The translations under genes were made by a program, and so were the position numbers. 6,065 nt of DNA, taken from the NCBI GenBank assembly GCA_029261615.1, contig JAJDAX010000204.1, positions 1 to 6,065 on the forward strand, written 5' to 3'. Below the pieces are notes generated by a model. That model did no database searches. It was not told the origin of the DNA and worked only from the letters and a program-made list of their open reading frames with translations. The stretch comes from Nitrospinaceae bacterium. Its GTDB lineage: Bacteria; Nitrospinota; Nitrospinia; Nitrospinales; Nitrospinaceae. Shown piece by piece: positions 1 to 6,043 of the stretch; position 1 is the stretch's first letter; every line of letters begins with the position of its first letter.

Positions 1-1997
1 GCATTGAGGGGAATCGCGACCTGTAAATCCCCAAGGCTAACCATCATAATCCGCATTACAGCGAGGGTTAGTGGTAATCGGATGAAAAAACTTGTGCCTT
101 TATTCTTTTTGGTTTCAATCTGAAGTGATCCCTTAAGGTGCTTGACGATGTTGTCTCGGACCACATCCATGCCCACACCGCGCCCTGAAATTTCCGTGAC
201 AAGAGCAGTTGTACTGAAACCCGGGCGAAAAATCAGGTTAATGATTTCGGACTCTGGCAGGTTTTGCGCGGTTTCTTCATCGAAGTATTTTTTCATCACC
301 GCCTTTTCCCGGATTTTATCGACCGGAATACCACAACCATCATCAATAATTGTAATCAGAACATGGCCTCCCTCATACGTAGCCGAGATGGAGACCGTTC
401 CAACGGATTCTTTTCCATTCTCTATCCGGGTTTCAGGAGTTTCAATTCCATGGTCGATACTGTTGCGCACCATGTGGAGTAAGGGGTCGCCAATTCTTTC
501 GATGATTTTCTTGTCGAGTTCTGTTTCGCCACCCTTGATTTCCAGTTTGACCTGTTTGCCGCAGGCATCGGAAATATCCCGTACCAGTCTTGGAAATCCA
601 TCGAGGACGGTGGATAGCGGAAGCATCCGCATCCGAAGAACTTTTTCCCGGAGGTCATCGGTGACGAGAGATTGGAAACTCATGACATCACGAGTTTGTG
701 ATGAAATTACTTTCAGTTTGTCATGGATAGAACGAGCGACTTCAATAATCTCGGCTGTTTGGCCATTCAGCGGGCCTTGCGGAGATTGTGGAACCGTGCC
801 GAGGTGATCCAGGTATTTGTTGAATTGTTTGGTCACCTCGTCGATGTCCAGAACATTCTGTTTCATCCGGATGTGGTTTGAAACAATTTCTCCCATGAGT
901 TTTACGGTGTCATCGAGTTTGGACGTGTTGATCCGCACAGTGTCGCTCATGGCGGTTTTGAACATTGTTTGCGGCGTTTCGTCAGGCTTCTTTACAAGTC
1001 CGCCTTCGTCTGTTGTTTCTCCTGACGCACTGGTTTTTGTTAGTGCGTCGGGTTTGATTTTAGCGACTTCTTCCCCTCTTGCTGCTGATTCCAGAGCTTC
1101 AATAAGAGGGCGGATGTCCGTATCGAGAGCCTTGCCCTGGAAAATTTGCTCAACGAATTCGGAAATGAGATCGACGGATTTTAACAGCAGGTCGCACAAA
1201 TTCTTGTTGAATGAAAATTTGTTGTTTCTAAGAGCATCGAGGACATCTTCCACCCGGTGAGCCAGAAGCGAAATGGGTTTTAGACCAAGAATCTTGGATG
1301 AGCCTTTTAACGTATGAGACACTCGAAAGATTTGATCGAGTATTTCCAGATTGCCGGGTTGGGTTTCAAGATTGATCAACCCTTCATTTAAGGTGTTGAT
1401 ATGGTCTCGTGCCTCGTCTACAAACCTGGAAACAAATTTGCTTCGGTCGAATCCTCCAGATTTTTTTGCAGGGCCCGTTTCGGTTGGTGTCTTTTCAGTT
1501 GCCGGGCTTTCTGTTTTTATCGAATCATCTGTTGCAAGAGGAGTTTCCGCAGTTGCTGTGTCAGGTTCGGCAGGGACAGGGGGAACTTTTGTCGAAACCG
1601 GAGCTTTGTATTCTCCCTTGATTGCCAGGTCGAGGTTTTCCAGAATCCCTTCAATTTCTGTTGTGATCTCTTCGCCACGCTCAATCTGGTTAATAAAAAT
1701 ATCCAGGAGGCTCGTTGAGCTTGTGAGTAACGAAAGAAGGTCTGCAGTCATGGCAATTTGCTGTCGTTGCAGGTTCCTTAATATTTCCTCCATCTTCTGT
1801 GCAATTTTGGAAACCGGCTGAAACCCCAGGATTTTTGCGGAGCCTTTAATAGTGTGCGCAGCCCTGACCAGGTCGTCATTGACCCTCACACTCTCGGGCT
1901 TGTCCTGATGCCTCGAAAACTCACCAGTCAGGATTTCCAGATATTCTCTGGCTTCCTGAATGAACCTCGGGATGAATTTCGATTTATCAAATGCCAT
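1..1997 (-). CDS. cheA: Chemotaxis histidine kinase CheA with tandem HPt domains (3' end beyond window)
   Basis: Cytoplasmic sensor kinase that autophosphorylates an HPt histidine in response to receptor arrays and passes the phosphate to response regulators, here at least CheB. The reading frame is open from ATG at 1997 to the left edge (665 full codons, no stop). Two HPt (P1) domains lie at about residues 3-130 and 183-310, with phospho-acceptor His48 and His228 in matching HT[IL]KGS[AS]KILG motifs. A Pro/Thr/Glu-rich linker separates them. Dimerisation P3 is about 352-460. The HATPase domain (about 470-640) shows the N box HMVRNSIDHGIE (508-519), G1 DDGCGI (552-557), FRPGFST (590-596) and G2 GRGVGM (605-610). 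The CheW-like P5 domain begins near 641 and is cut off. I see no clear P2 (CheY/CheB-docking) domain. The start is supported by GGAAG at 2007-2011, 9 nt upstream. The gene follows cheR by 15 nt, so it is co-transcribed. The family is certain; the duplicated HPt is the unusual point. Confidence 0.97.
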   Translation of the reverse strand, partial: MAFDKSKFIPRFIQEAREYLEILTGEFSRHQDKPESVRVNDDLVRAAHTIKGSAKILGFQPVSKIAQKMEEILRNLQRQQIAMTADLLSLLTSSTSLLDIFINQIERGEEITTEIEGILENLDLAIKGEYKAPVSTKVPPVPAEPDTATAETPLATDDSIKTESPATEKTPTETGPAKKSGGFDRSKFVSRFVDEARDHINTLNEGLINLETQPGNLEILDQIFRVSHTLKGSSKILGLKPISLLAHRVEDVLDALRNNKFSFNKNLCDLLLKSVDLISEFVEQIFQGKALDTDIRPLIEALESAARGEEVAKIKPDALTKTSASGETTDEGGLVKKPDETPQTMFKTAMSDTVRINTSKLDDTVKLMGEIVSNHIRMKQNVLDIDEVTKQFNKYLDHLGTVPQSPQGPLNGQTAEIIEVARSIHDKLKVISSQTRDVMSFQSLVTDDLREKVLRMRMLPLSTVLDGFPRLVRDISDACGKQVKLEIKGGETELDKKIIERIGDPLLHMVRNSIDHGIETPETRIENGKESVGTVSISATYEGGHVLITIIDDGCGIPVDKIREKAVMKKYFDEETAQNLPESEIINLIFRPGFSTTALVTEISGRGVGMDVVRDNIVKHLKGSLQIETKKNKGTSFFIRLPLTLAVMRIMMVSLGDLQVAIPLN
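1068..1991 (-). repeat. Internal duplication encoding two HPt domains of CheA
   Basis: Residues 3-130 (nt 1608-1991) and 183-310 (nt 1068-1451) of CheA align without a single gap at a constant offset of 180 residues (540 nt). Both copies start with FD[KR]SKF, continue through E-A-R and the HT[IL]KGS[AS]KILG phosphorylation motif, and end with a G-E pair. By eye about 45 of 128 positions are identical. The 52-residue spacer (nt 1452-1607) is rich in Pro, Thr, Glu, Ala and Lys and looks like a flexible linker. The copies have diverged at DNA level, so the duplication is old. Confidence 0.85.
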
Positions 1998-2012
1998 GTT
2001 TTGATGCTTCCA

Positions 2013-3455
2013 TTAATGCAGGGTCAATTTGTTCATTTGGTCACGACAAATTCCAGACATCTGGTCTGCCGTGTAATGACTGTTGAAAAAGGGTAAGCCA
2101 TGATTCTCCAGGCCGGTACTTTCTAAAAGCTTTAAGGTGACTCCATATTCTCTCTGGGCAGCTTTGGCGTCCCCGGTTTCACGATAGCTGTCGGCCAGAT
2201 GAAAGTGAGCGAGCCAACAGGATGGGTCGAGGTAAATCGCTTTGCGTAATCGGTGAACCGCCTCTTGGTGGTCTGTGTTTTTCTGCGAGGCCAATCCCAG
2301 TAATAGATAGGGAGCGAGGTACAGGCTGTTTTTTTCAAGAGCCTGCTGGCAAACCTTTTCTGTTTCCTGGTCCCGATTCAGTTGCAACAGAAGGTAGGCC
2401 TTGCAAATCGAGGCAGCCAGACAGTCCGGGTTTTTGGTGACCTGCTCGTTTACTTTGTTTAGCGCCAGTTCCCATTGTTCTTCTTTTGCCAGTGCGAGCA
2501 CCTCATCCAATGTTATTTCTTCACCCGATATCGATTTGTCTGTCTCAGGCTTTGCTTGGGTGATTTTTGAAGGTGTCTTGTCTTTTTTTACAATTGAAGG
2601 TGGTGAGGAGATTTCCTTTTCCATGTAAGCAGGTAGCTCGGACGCCTCGGTTTCTTTTGAGAAATAAAAGATGTCTTGATCCTTTAGTAATGCAAGGCGC
2701 CCGGTATCGTGATGCGGCACTTCAACCGCCCCGGTCAGCAAATACCCTTCTGGAACCAGTAGCCGCGTCAAATTTTCAAAAATTGCCTTCTGAGTAGCGG
2801 GTTGGTAGTAAATGGAAACGTTTCGATAAAAAATCAGGTCAGCCCCCCGTGCCTCTTCAGGGTAGGGCCAGTCAGCCAGATTGTGTTGGATAAACTTGAC
2901 GCATTGCCGAATGGAGGCTTTCAGCACAAACCGGTTCCCTGCGAATTGATCGAAATTGGCACTTCTTAACGCAGGGTCGACTCCCCGGAAAGAATAGGCT
3001 CCGTAAACTGCCATGCTGGCTTTATGTAGAACCTCGTCGTCAATGTCGAGGCCGATCACTTCAATTTGGTCGGTTATTCCTTCACCAAAAACTTCAACTA
3101 GCGCCAGCACCAGTGAATAGGGCTCCTCACCGCTGGAGCACCCGGCACTTACAATTTTGATGGGTTCGCCAAAAAAGGACCGATTCTTTAACAGTTCAGG
3201 AGTGAGACGCTGGGTGAGCAGGCGGTAATGAGGGTTTTCGCGGAAGAAATAGGTTTCCTTGTTGGTCAGAAGGTTGACCAGATGCGAAATTTCTTCCGGA
3301 TCATTTTTAAAGTGATTCCAATAATGATCCATTCCGTTTTTTCCCGTTGCACGGATTCTGGCTTCGACCGCGTCTCCCAGATAACGAAAGAAGTCCGGTT
3401 TGAAATCGAGGTGGAACCGGTTCCGGATACTGTCCTGGAAATTTTTTAGATCCAT
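2013..3455 (-). CDS. cheR: Chemoreceptor glutamate methyltransferase CheR with C-terminal TPR domain
   Basis: Transfers methyl groups from S-adenosylmethionine to glutamates of chemoreceptors, opposing CheB. The protein is 480 residues from ATG at 3455. The N-terminal all-alpha CheR domain is about 1-75 and contains TNKETYFFRE (64-73). The SAM-binding Rossmann domain (about 85-265) shows SAGCSSGEEPYS (103-114), the acidic GLDID (135-139) and ADLIFYRNVSIYY (205-217), where the family usually has FDLIFCRNVLIYF. A Lys/Thr/Ser/Pro-rich linker (about 268-312) leads to roughly four TPR-like helical repeats (about 316-446) and a short helical tail. Plain CheR is about 270-290 residues; the TPR extension recalls FrzF and WspC types and probably binds partner proteins. 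Start choice is uncertain. No good ribosome site lies just before 3455. In-frame GTG codons lie at 3464 and 3467, and a TTG at 3485 lies 12 nt after AGGAG (3498-3502). The ATG was chosen because family homology begins there. It lies 49 nt after cheB and 15 nt before cheA. Confidence 0.95.
   Translation of the reverse strand: MDLKNFQDSIRNRFHLDFKPDFFRYLGDAVEARIRATGKNGMDHYWNHFKNDPEEISHLVNLLTNKETYFFRENPHYRLLTQRLTPELLKNRSFFGEPIKIVSAGCSSGEEPYSLVLALVEVFGEGITDQIEVIGLDIDDEVLHKASMAVYGAYSFRGVDPALRSANFDQFAGNRFVLKASIRQCVKFIQHNLADWPYPEEARGADLIFYRNVSIYYQPATQKAIFENLTRLLVPEGYLLTGAVEVPHHDTGRLALLKDQDIFYFSKETEASELPAYMEKEISSPPSIVKKDKTPSKITQAKPETDKSISGEEITLDEVLALAKEEQWELALNKVNEQVTKNPDCLAASICKAYLLLQLNRDQETEKVCQQALEKNSLYLAPYLLLGLASQKNTDHQEAVHRLRKAIYLDPSCWLAHFHLADSYRETGDAKAAQREYGVTLKLLESTGLENHGLPFFNSHYTADQMSGICRDQMNKLTLH
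2118..2510 (-). other. TPR repeat region of CheR
   Basis: This part of cheR encodes about four consecutive 34-residue helix-turn-helix units (residues about 316-446 of the protein). They have the TPR pattern of small and aromatic residues: a first unit around W328-ELAL, a second around A348-YLLLQLNRD, a third around A381-PYLLLGLASQ and a fourth around W414-LAHFHLADSYRETGD, with the conserved D/N-P turn before units two and four. TPR arrays bind proteins or peptides, so this segment may anchor CheR to another component of its pathway. Confidence 0.8.
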
Positions 3456-3504
3456 ACTGAGCACCACAGTTATCGGCTTTAACAATGCCGGATTTCGCTC
3501 CTGC

Positions 3505-4500
3505 TTAAAGTTTTGCCAGATACTCCCCGATCTCTTCAATAGGGAGGACCTTGTCGACATAGCCCGACTCGATTGCCTGTCGGTTCATCCCGTAAACCAC
3601 GCTGGTGGATTCGTCCTGCGCAATGGTATTGCCACCCTTGTCATGAATATGTTTGATGCCGGCGACTCCATCCGTTGCCATGCCGGTCAGGATGATACCG
3701 ATACTTTTGGGGCCGTATGTATCTGCTACAGAATTGAGTAAAACATCACAATTGGGAGCGTATCGGTCGCCTTGCTCGCGCGTTTGAAATTCCAGAACGC
3801 CCCCTGGTCCAACGCGCATGTTTTTTTCGGACGGTGAAATGTAAATTGTATTTGGAGCCAGCCTCGTTCCGCTCTTTCCTAATTCCAGTTTTTGCGGGCA
3901 CACCTGATCCAGCCACTCGACCAGTCCATCCGTGAAACCATCTTCAATGTGCTGGGCGACGACAATAGGATGAGGGTAATTGTCTGGCAGATGAGGCAGC
4001 ATTTGCGATAAGGCTTTGGGGCCGCCGGTGGAACAGGCAATGGCAATGACTTTTGCCTCGCTATGGTTATTGACCTCTATAGGTTTGGCAACGGTCTTCG
4101 GCCTGATATGGCCAATAACCTTCACCTTGGATAGCAGCTTGATCTTGCGCGTCAGTTTTTCGCATTTATCCGGGTCGAGGTCGTCTTTTGGAAACACATC
4201 CAGCGCGCCACGGGAGCAGGCATCGAATGCCACTTTGGAGTCGTTATTACTGGAAATGACCAGAATGGGGCGGGCCATTTGGTGCATAATCTGCTCAATG
4301 GCTTCCTGACCACTCATCACCGGCATCATTAAATCCATGGTAACCAGATCCGGTTTGAGCTCCAGGGTTTTTTCGACGCCCTCTTTGCCATTGGAAGCGA
4401 TCCCGACAACTTCTATCTCGGGGTCAGACTGGATCATTTCTGAAAGCATTTGCTGGGCAATAACGCTGTCTTCAACAATTAAAACACGGCACGTGGGCAT
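3505..4500 (-). CDS. cheB: Chemotaxis response regulator / protein-glutamate methylesterase CheB
   Basis: Removes methyl groups from (or deamidates) chemoreceptor glutamines and glutamates; activity is switched on when CheA phosphorylates its receiver domain. The protein is 331 residues from ATG at 4500, close to the usual 340-360. The receiver domain (about 4-122) has the acidic pair E10/D11, phospho-acceptor D56 in TMDLMMP, S83/S84 and K105. The methylesterase domain (about 148-331) has the complete catalytic triad: S157 in ACSTGG, H184 in QHIEDGF and D277 in LTGMATDG. It should therefore be active. The chosen start directly precedes the first receiver strand and has GGTGAG 7 nt upstream. 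An in-frame GTG at 4548 with AAGGGG 5 nt upstream would add 16 residues and is a real alternative. This is the first gene of the cheB-cheR-cheA operon; the next gene, cheR, starts 49 nt later. Confidence 0.96.
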   Translation of the reverse strand: MPTCRVLIVEDSVIAQQMLSEMIQSDPEIEVVGIASNGKEGVEKTLELKPDLVTMDLMMPVMSGQEAIEQIMHQMARPILVISSNNDSKVAFDACSRGALDVFPKDDLDPDKCEKLTRKIKLLSKVKVIGHIRPKTVAKPIEVNNHSEAKVIAIACSTGGPKALSQMLPHLPDNYPHPIVVAQHIEDGFTDGLVEWLDQVCPQKLELGKSGTRLAPNTIYISPSEKNMRVGPGGVLEFQTREQGDRYAPNCDVLLNSVADTYGPKSIGIILTGMATDGVAGIKHIHDKGGNTIAQDESTSVVYGMNRQAIESGYVDKVLPIEEIGEYLAKL

Positions 4501-4580
4501 ATACGGACTCACCGGAATTTGGGGGAAAATATCTGTATAAAGTAACACATTTTCCCCTTTTAAGCTTTATTTTTCAATTG

Positions 4581-4616
4581 ACTATAAGGCAGTCGGGCGT
4601 TTCATGACAGGTTTTA
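4581..4616 (-). promoter_or_regulatory. Candidate promoter region of the cheB-cheR-cheA operon
   Basis: Two overlapping weak candidates lie upstream of cheB on the minus strand. One is sigma-70-like: CTGTCA (4610-4605, 4/6) and TATAGT (4586-4581, 5/6) with an 18-nt spacer. The other resembles the sigma-28 (FliA) promoter of motility genes: TAAA (4616-4613), exactly 15 nt, then CCCGACTG (4597-4590), which keeps the CCGA core of GCCGATAA but not its end. Either would give a leader of about 70-85 nt before ATG 4500. In AT-rich intergenic DNA such matches arise by chance, so neither is firm. Confidence 0.3.
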
Positions 4617-4726
4617 TGCGATAGAAAAGATGTGATAAGGTGGAGCACGACTCACATTCAATTTTTTAGATGCGGTGAGTAAGAAATATGAGACGTGTTC
4701 AAACAATAAAAATTTTTGAATCATTT

Positions 4727-4748
4727 AAGGTCATTATTTAAGGACCTT
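4727..4748. repeat. Small inverted repeat upstream of the orphan gene
   Basis: AAGGTC (4727-4732) and GACCTT (4743-4748) form perfect 6-bp arms around 10 nt. The right arm is itself part of a tighter palindrome, AAGG-A-CCTT (4740-4748). It ends just before the ribosome site of the gene starting at 4766, so it could be an operator or a weak leader hairpin. The rest of the 265-nt region 4501-4765 holds the cheB promoter candidates and otherwise nothing I can name; I found no confident promoter for the plus-strand gene. Confidence 0.3.
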
Positions 4749-4765
4749 GTAGAAGGAATAAATAA

Positions 4766-5191
4766 ATGTCAACCAACCCGAATAGACGATTTTCACTGGA
4801 TAAGGTGGAAATCGATCCTAAATTACTGAATAGAATCCAGTCCGCCGACGGTGATGACACTCTGGGCGAATGGGATGGCGAAAATATCGAGGATCTCGTT
4901 AAAGAACTGGACCGGATCGAAGAAAGAGCCGATGCCAACTACGCCAACCTGCCGCATAACAAAAACATTCCCGAGGATCTGAGGGGGCCGGTTGAAAAGG
5001 ATTTGCCGATTTGGGCCTGCGACAAACAGGGCATGTGTCTGCTGGGAGAACACGCCGACAAAATACGCAGCGTGGACCAGATCCGAAAACGATACGACAA
5101 AAAACACGGTGGCGTCGAAGCCTTTAAGGAAAAACTGCGTAAGGAACGAGAAGCATTTGTCGCGAAGTTAAAAAAGGATGCGACTCCCTGA
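4766..5191 (+). CDS. Hypothetical protein, 141 residues, highly charged and soluble
   Basis: I do not recognise this protein. It starts at ATG 4766 with AAGGA (4753-4757) 8 nt upstream, a good ribosome site, and ends at TGA 5189-5191. It has no signal peptide or membrane segment and is very rich in Asp, Glu, Lys and Arg. Predicted parts by eye: an N-terminal tail; an acidic stretch with DGDD (28-31) and a helix about 40-57; a Pro/Asn-rich turn (63-75); a central motif with W83 and cysteines C85 and C91 (CX5C) followed by LLGEH; and a basic C-terminal helix (about 117-137). The two cysteines are the only ones and might bind metal or form a disulfide, but a CX5C pair alone is weak evidence. Its neighbours do not suggest a role: cheB is divergent 265 nt away, and the WYL regulator gene ends convergently 45 nt downstream. 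No clear terminator hairpin is visible in that 45-nt gap. That it is a real gene is supported by the ribosome site and natural composition. Confidence 0.8.
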   Translation: MSTNPNRRFSLDKVEIDPKLLNRIQSADGDDTLGEWDGENIEDLVKELDRIEERADANYANLPHNKNIPEDLRGPVEKDLPIWACDKQGMCLLGEHADKIRSVDQIRKRYDKKHGGVEAFKEKLRKEREAFVAKLKKDATP

Positions 5192-5236
5192 TTAAATTTT
5201 GATGACTGTAAGTGGCTATGGAAGAGAAGAAGATAT

Positions 5237-5914
5237 TTAACACATCTGCTTTTTGAAATCGTGCAGGGTTTTGCCTTTTTCATCTTTGAAAAGATCATCT
5301 GATATTTTCATTTTCTGGATCCTGTCCAGACGGAAGTTTCTAAAATCCTTGCGTAGCTCGCACCAGGCGGCCAACAACCAGACTGGTCCGAAGAAGGCCA
5401 TACATAGCGGGCGGACCTTTCGCGTTGAAGCTTCACCATCCTCCCTGACATAACTGAACTCGACTTTGTGTTTGCTCCGAATGGCTCGTCTCAGCTTGGT
5501 GAAGTCGATCGAAATGACCGGGCTCGACTGGGTGGGCATTGAAAAAAGAAACATCTCTTCTATTTCCCGACGTAACTGCTCCGGTAAAACAGAAGTGATC
5601 TTATCCACCGCCTGTCTTGCCGCCTTGGCGAGGGCAGGGTCCCCCCAACTTTCCACCATCTGCGCGCCCAGCATCAGGGCATCGAGTTCTTCCACGTCAA
5701 ACATCAGCGGCCGGACAACATAATCCTTGTCCAGCATGTAGCCAACTCCAGCCTCGCCCATAATGGGAACGCCTGAGGTTTCCAGGTCGGCAATGTCTCG
5801 ATAAATCGTGCGGACGCTCACTTCCATTTCCTCAGCGATGGAACTGGCAGTGACCACCTGACGGCGTGCCTTTAGATACTCCACGATTCGAAACAACCTG
5901 TCTGCACGGCGCAT
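5237..5914 (-). CDS. YafY-type transcriptional regulator (HTH + WYL domain)
   Basis: DNA-binding regulator of the DeoR-like HTH/WYL family; the WYL domain generally senses a small ligand or nucleic acid. The protein is 225 residues from ATG 5914. The winged HTH is residues 1-60, with the recognition region SVRTIYRDIADLETSGVPI (33-51) followed by the wing EAGVGYMLD (54-62). The WYL domain is about 135-205, with VWLLAAWCELRKDFRNFRLD (178-197); the name-giving W-Y-L is W-L-L here, a common variant, and the conserved FR-x-DRI end is intact. It lacks the longer C-terminal extension of some family members, which fits the short YafY subgroup. AGGAGG lies at 5919-5924, 4 nt before the start. An upstream in-frame ATG at 5935 would put that site inside the gene, so 5914 is preferred. 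The gene is divergent from the one at 6044 and shares an operator-like intergenic region with it, so it probably regulates itself and that gene. The ligand is not deducible. Confidence 0.93.
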   Translation of the reverse strand: MRRADRLFRIVEYLKARRQVVTASSIAEEMEVSVRTIYRDIADLETSGVPIMGEAGVGYMLDKDYVVRPLMFDVEELDALMLGAQMVESWGDPALAKAARQAVDKITSVLPEQLRREIEEMFLFSMPTQSSPVISIDFTKLRRAIRSKHKVEFSYVREDGEASTRKVRPLCMAFFGPVWLLAAWCELRKDFRNFRLDRIQKMKISDDLFKDEKGKTLHDFKKQMC

Positions 5915-5933
5915 AAAACCTCCTCTCCTGACC

Positions 5934-5962
5934 ATAATAGGGTACTGACACCCTACTGACAA
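5934..5962 (-). promoter_or_regulatory. Sigma-70-type promoter of the WYL regulator gene
   Basis: On the minus strand, TTGTCA (5962-5957, 5/6 match to TTGACA) and TATTAT (5939-5934, 5/6 match to TATAAT) are separated by exactly 17 nt. Transcription would start near 5927, giving a very short leader of about 13 nt that just includes the AGGAGG ribosome site (5924-5919). The -35 box and spacer lie inside the TACTGACA repeat array, so a protein bound there should block this promoter. Confidence 0.65.
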
Positions 5963-5980
5963 TATGCTGTCAGTAAGGGT
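5938..5980. promoter_or_regulatory. Operator-like array of three TACTGACA elements
   Basis: TACTGACA occurs at 5943-5950 and 5954-5961 in direct orientation, 11 bp apart (one helical turn), and as its exact complement TGTCAGTA at 5968-5975. Copies two and three form a perfect 8-bp inverted repeat around 6 nt, with CCC and GGG flanks (the latter offset by one A). Copy one sits inside a second perfect inverted repeat, TAGGGT (5938-5943) and ACCCTA (5950-5955), also with a 6-nt spacer. The array lies between divergent genes and over the regulator's own promoter. The natural inference is that the WYL regulator encoded alongside binds it as a dimer or higher-order complex. Confidence 0.75.
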
Positions 5981-6043
5981 ATGGGAAATTACGTCCAGTT
6001 GATGATTGATCAGGCCAAAAATAAATTTAATCAGGAGACACAA

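Noticed and set aside
142..1821. Plus-strand open frames of 221, 147 and 156 codons (142-807, 817-1260, 1351-1821)
   Set aside because: They lie opposite the continuous cheA frame, have Ser/Arg/Ile-rich compositions typical of antisense frames and match no family; cheA on the minus strand has all kinase motifs.
3456..3560. Extension of CheR to 515 residues starting at 3560
   Set aside because: It would overlap the last 18 codons of cheB and adds residues before the family's usual N-terminus; the later ATG at 3455 is more likely, though a start at 3464-3485 is possible.
3400..3741. Plus-strand frame of 113 codons across the cheB-cheR junction
   Set aside because: It is antisense to both conserved genes, with no ribosome site of note and no recognisable product.
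4706..4720. A-run followed by T-run resembling a terminator or bent-DNA site
   Set aside because: AAAAATTTTT has no GC stem, so it is not an intrinsic terminator; a short A-tract in AT-rich intergenic DNA is unremarkable.
5192..5236. Possible bidirectional terminator between the convergent orphan gene and WYL gene
   Set aside because: I found no GC-rich stem followed by a T run on either strand in this 45-nt gap.
4939..5298. Minus-strand frame of 119 codons opposite the orphan gene
   Set aside because: It overlaps the end of the WYL regulator and runs antisense to a gene with a better ribosome site and more natural protein composition.
5915..6043. Extension of the WYL regulator upstream to 6043 (268 residues)
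   Set aside because: The extra 43 residues would be translated from the operator and promoter region and start at TTG without a ribosome site; the strong AGGAGG directly before 5914 settles the start.
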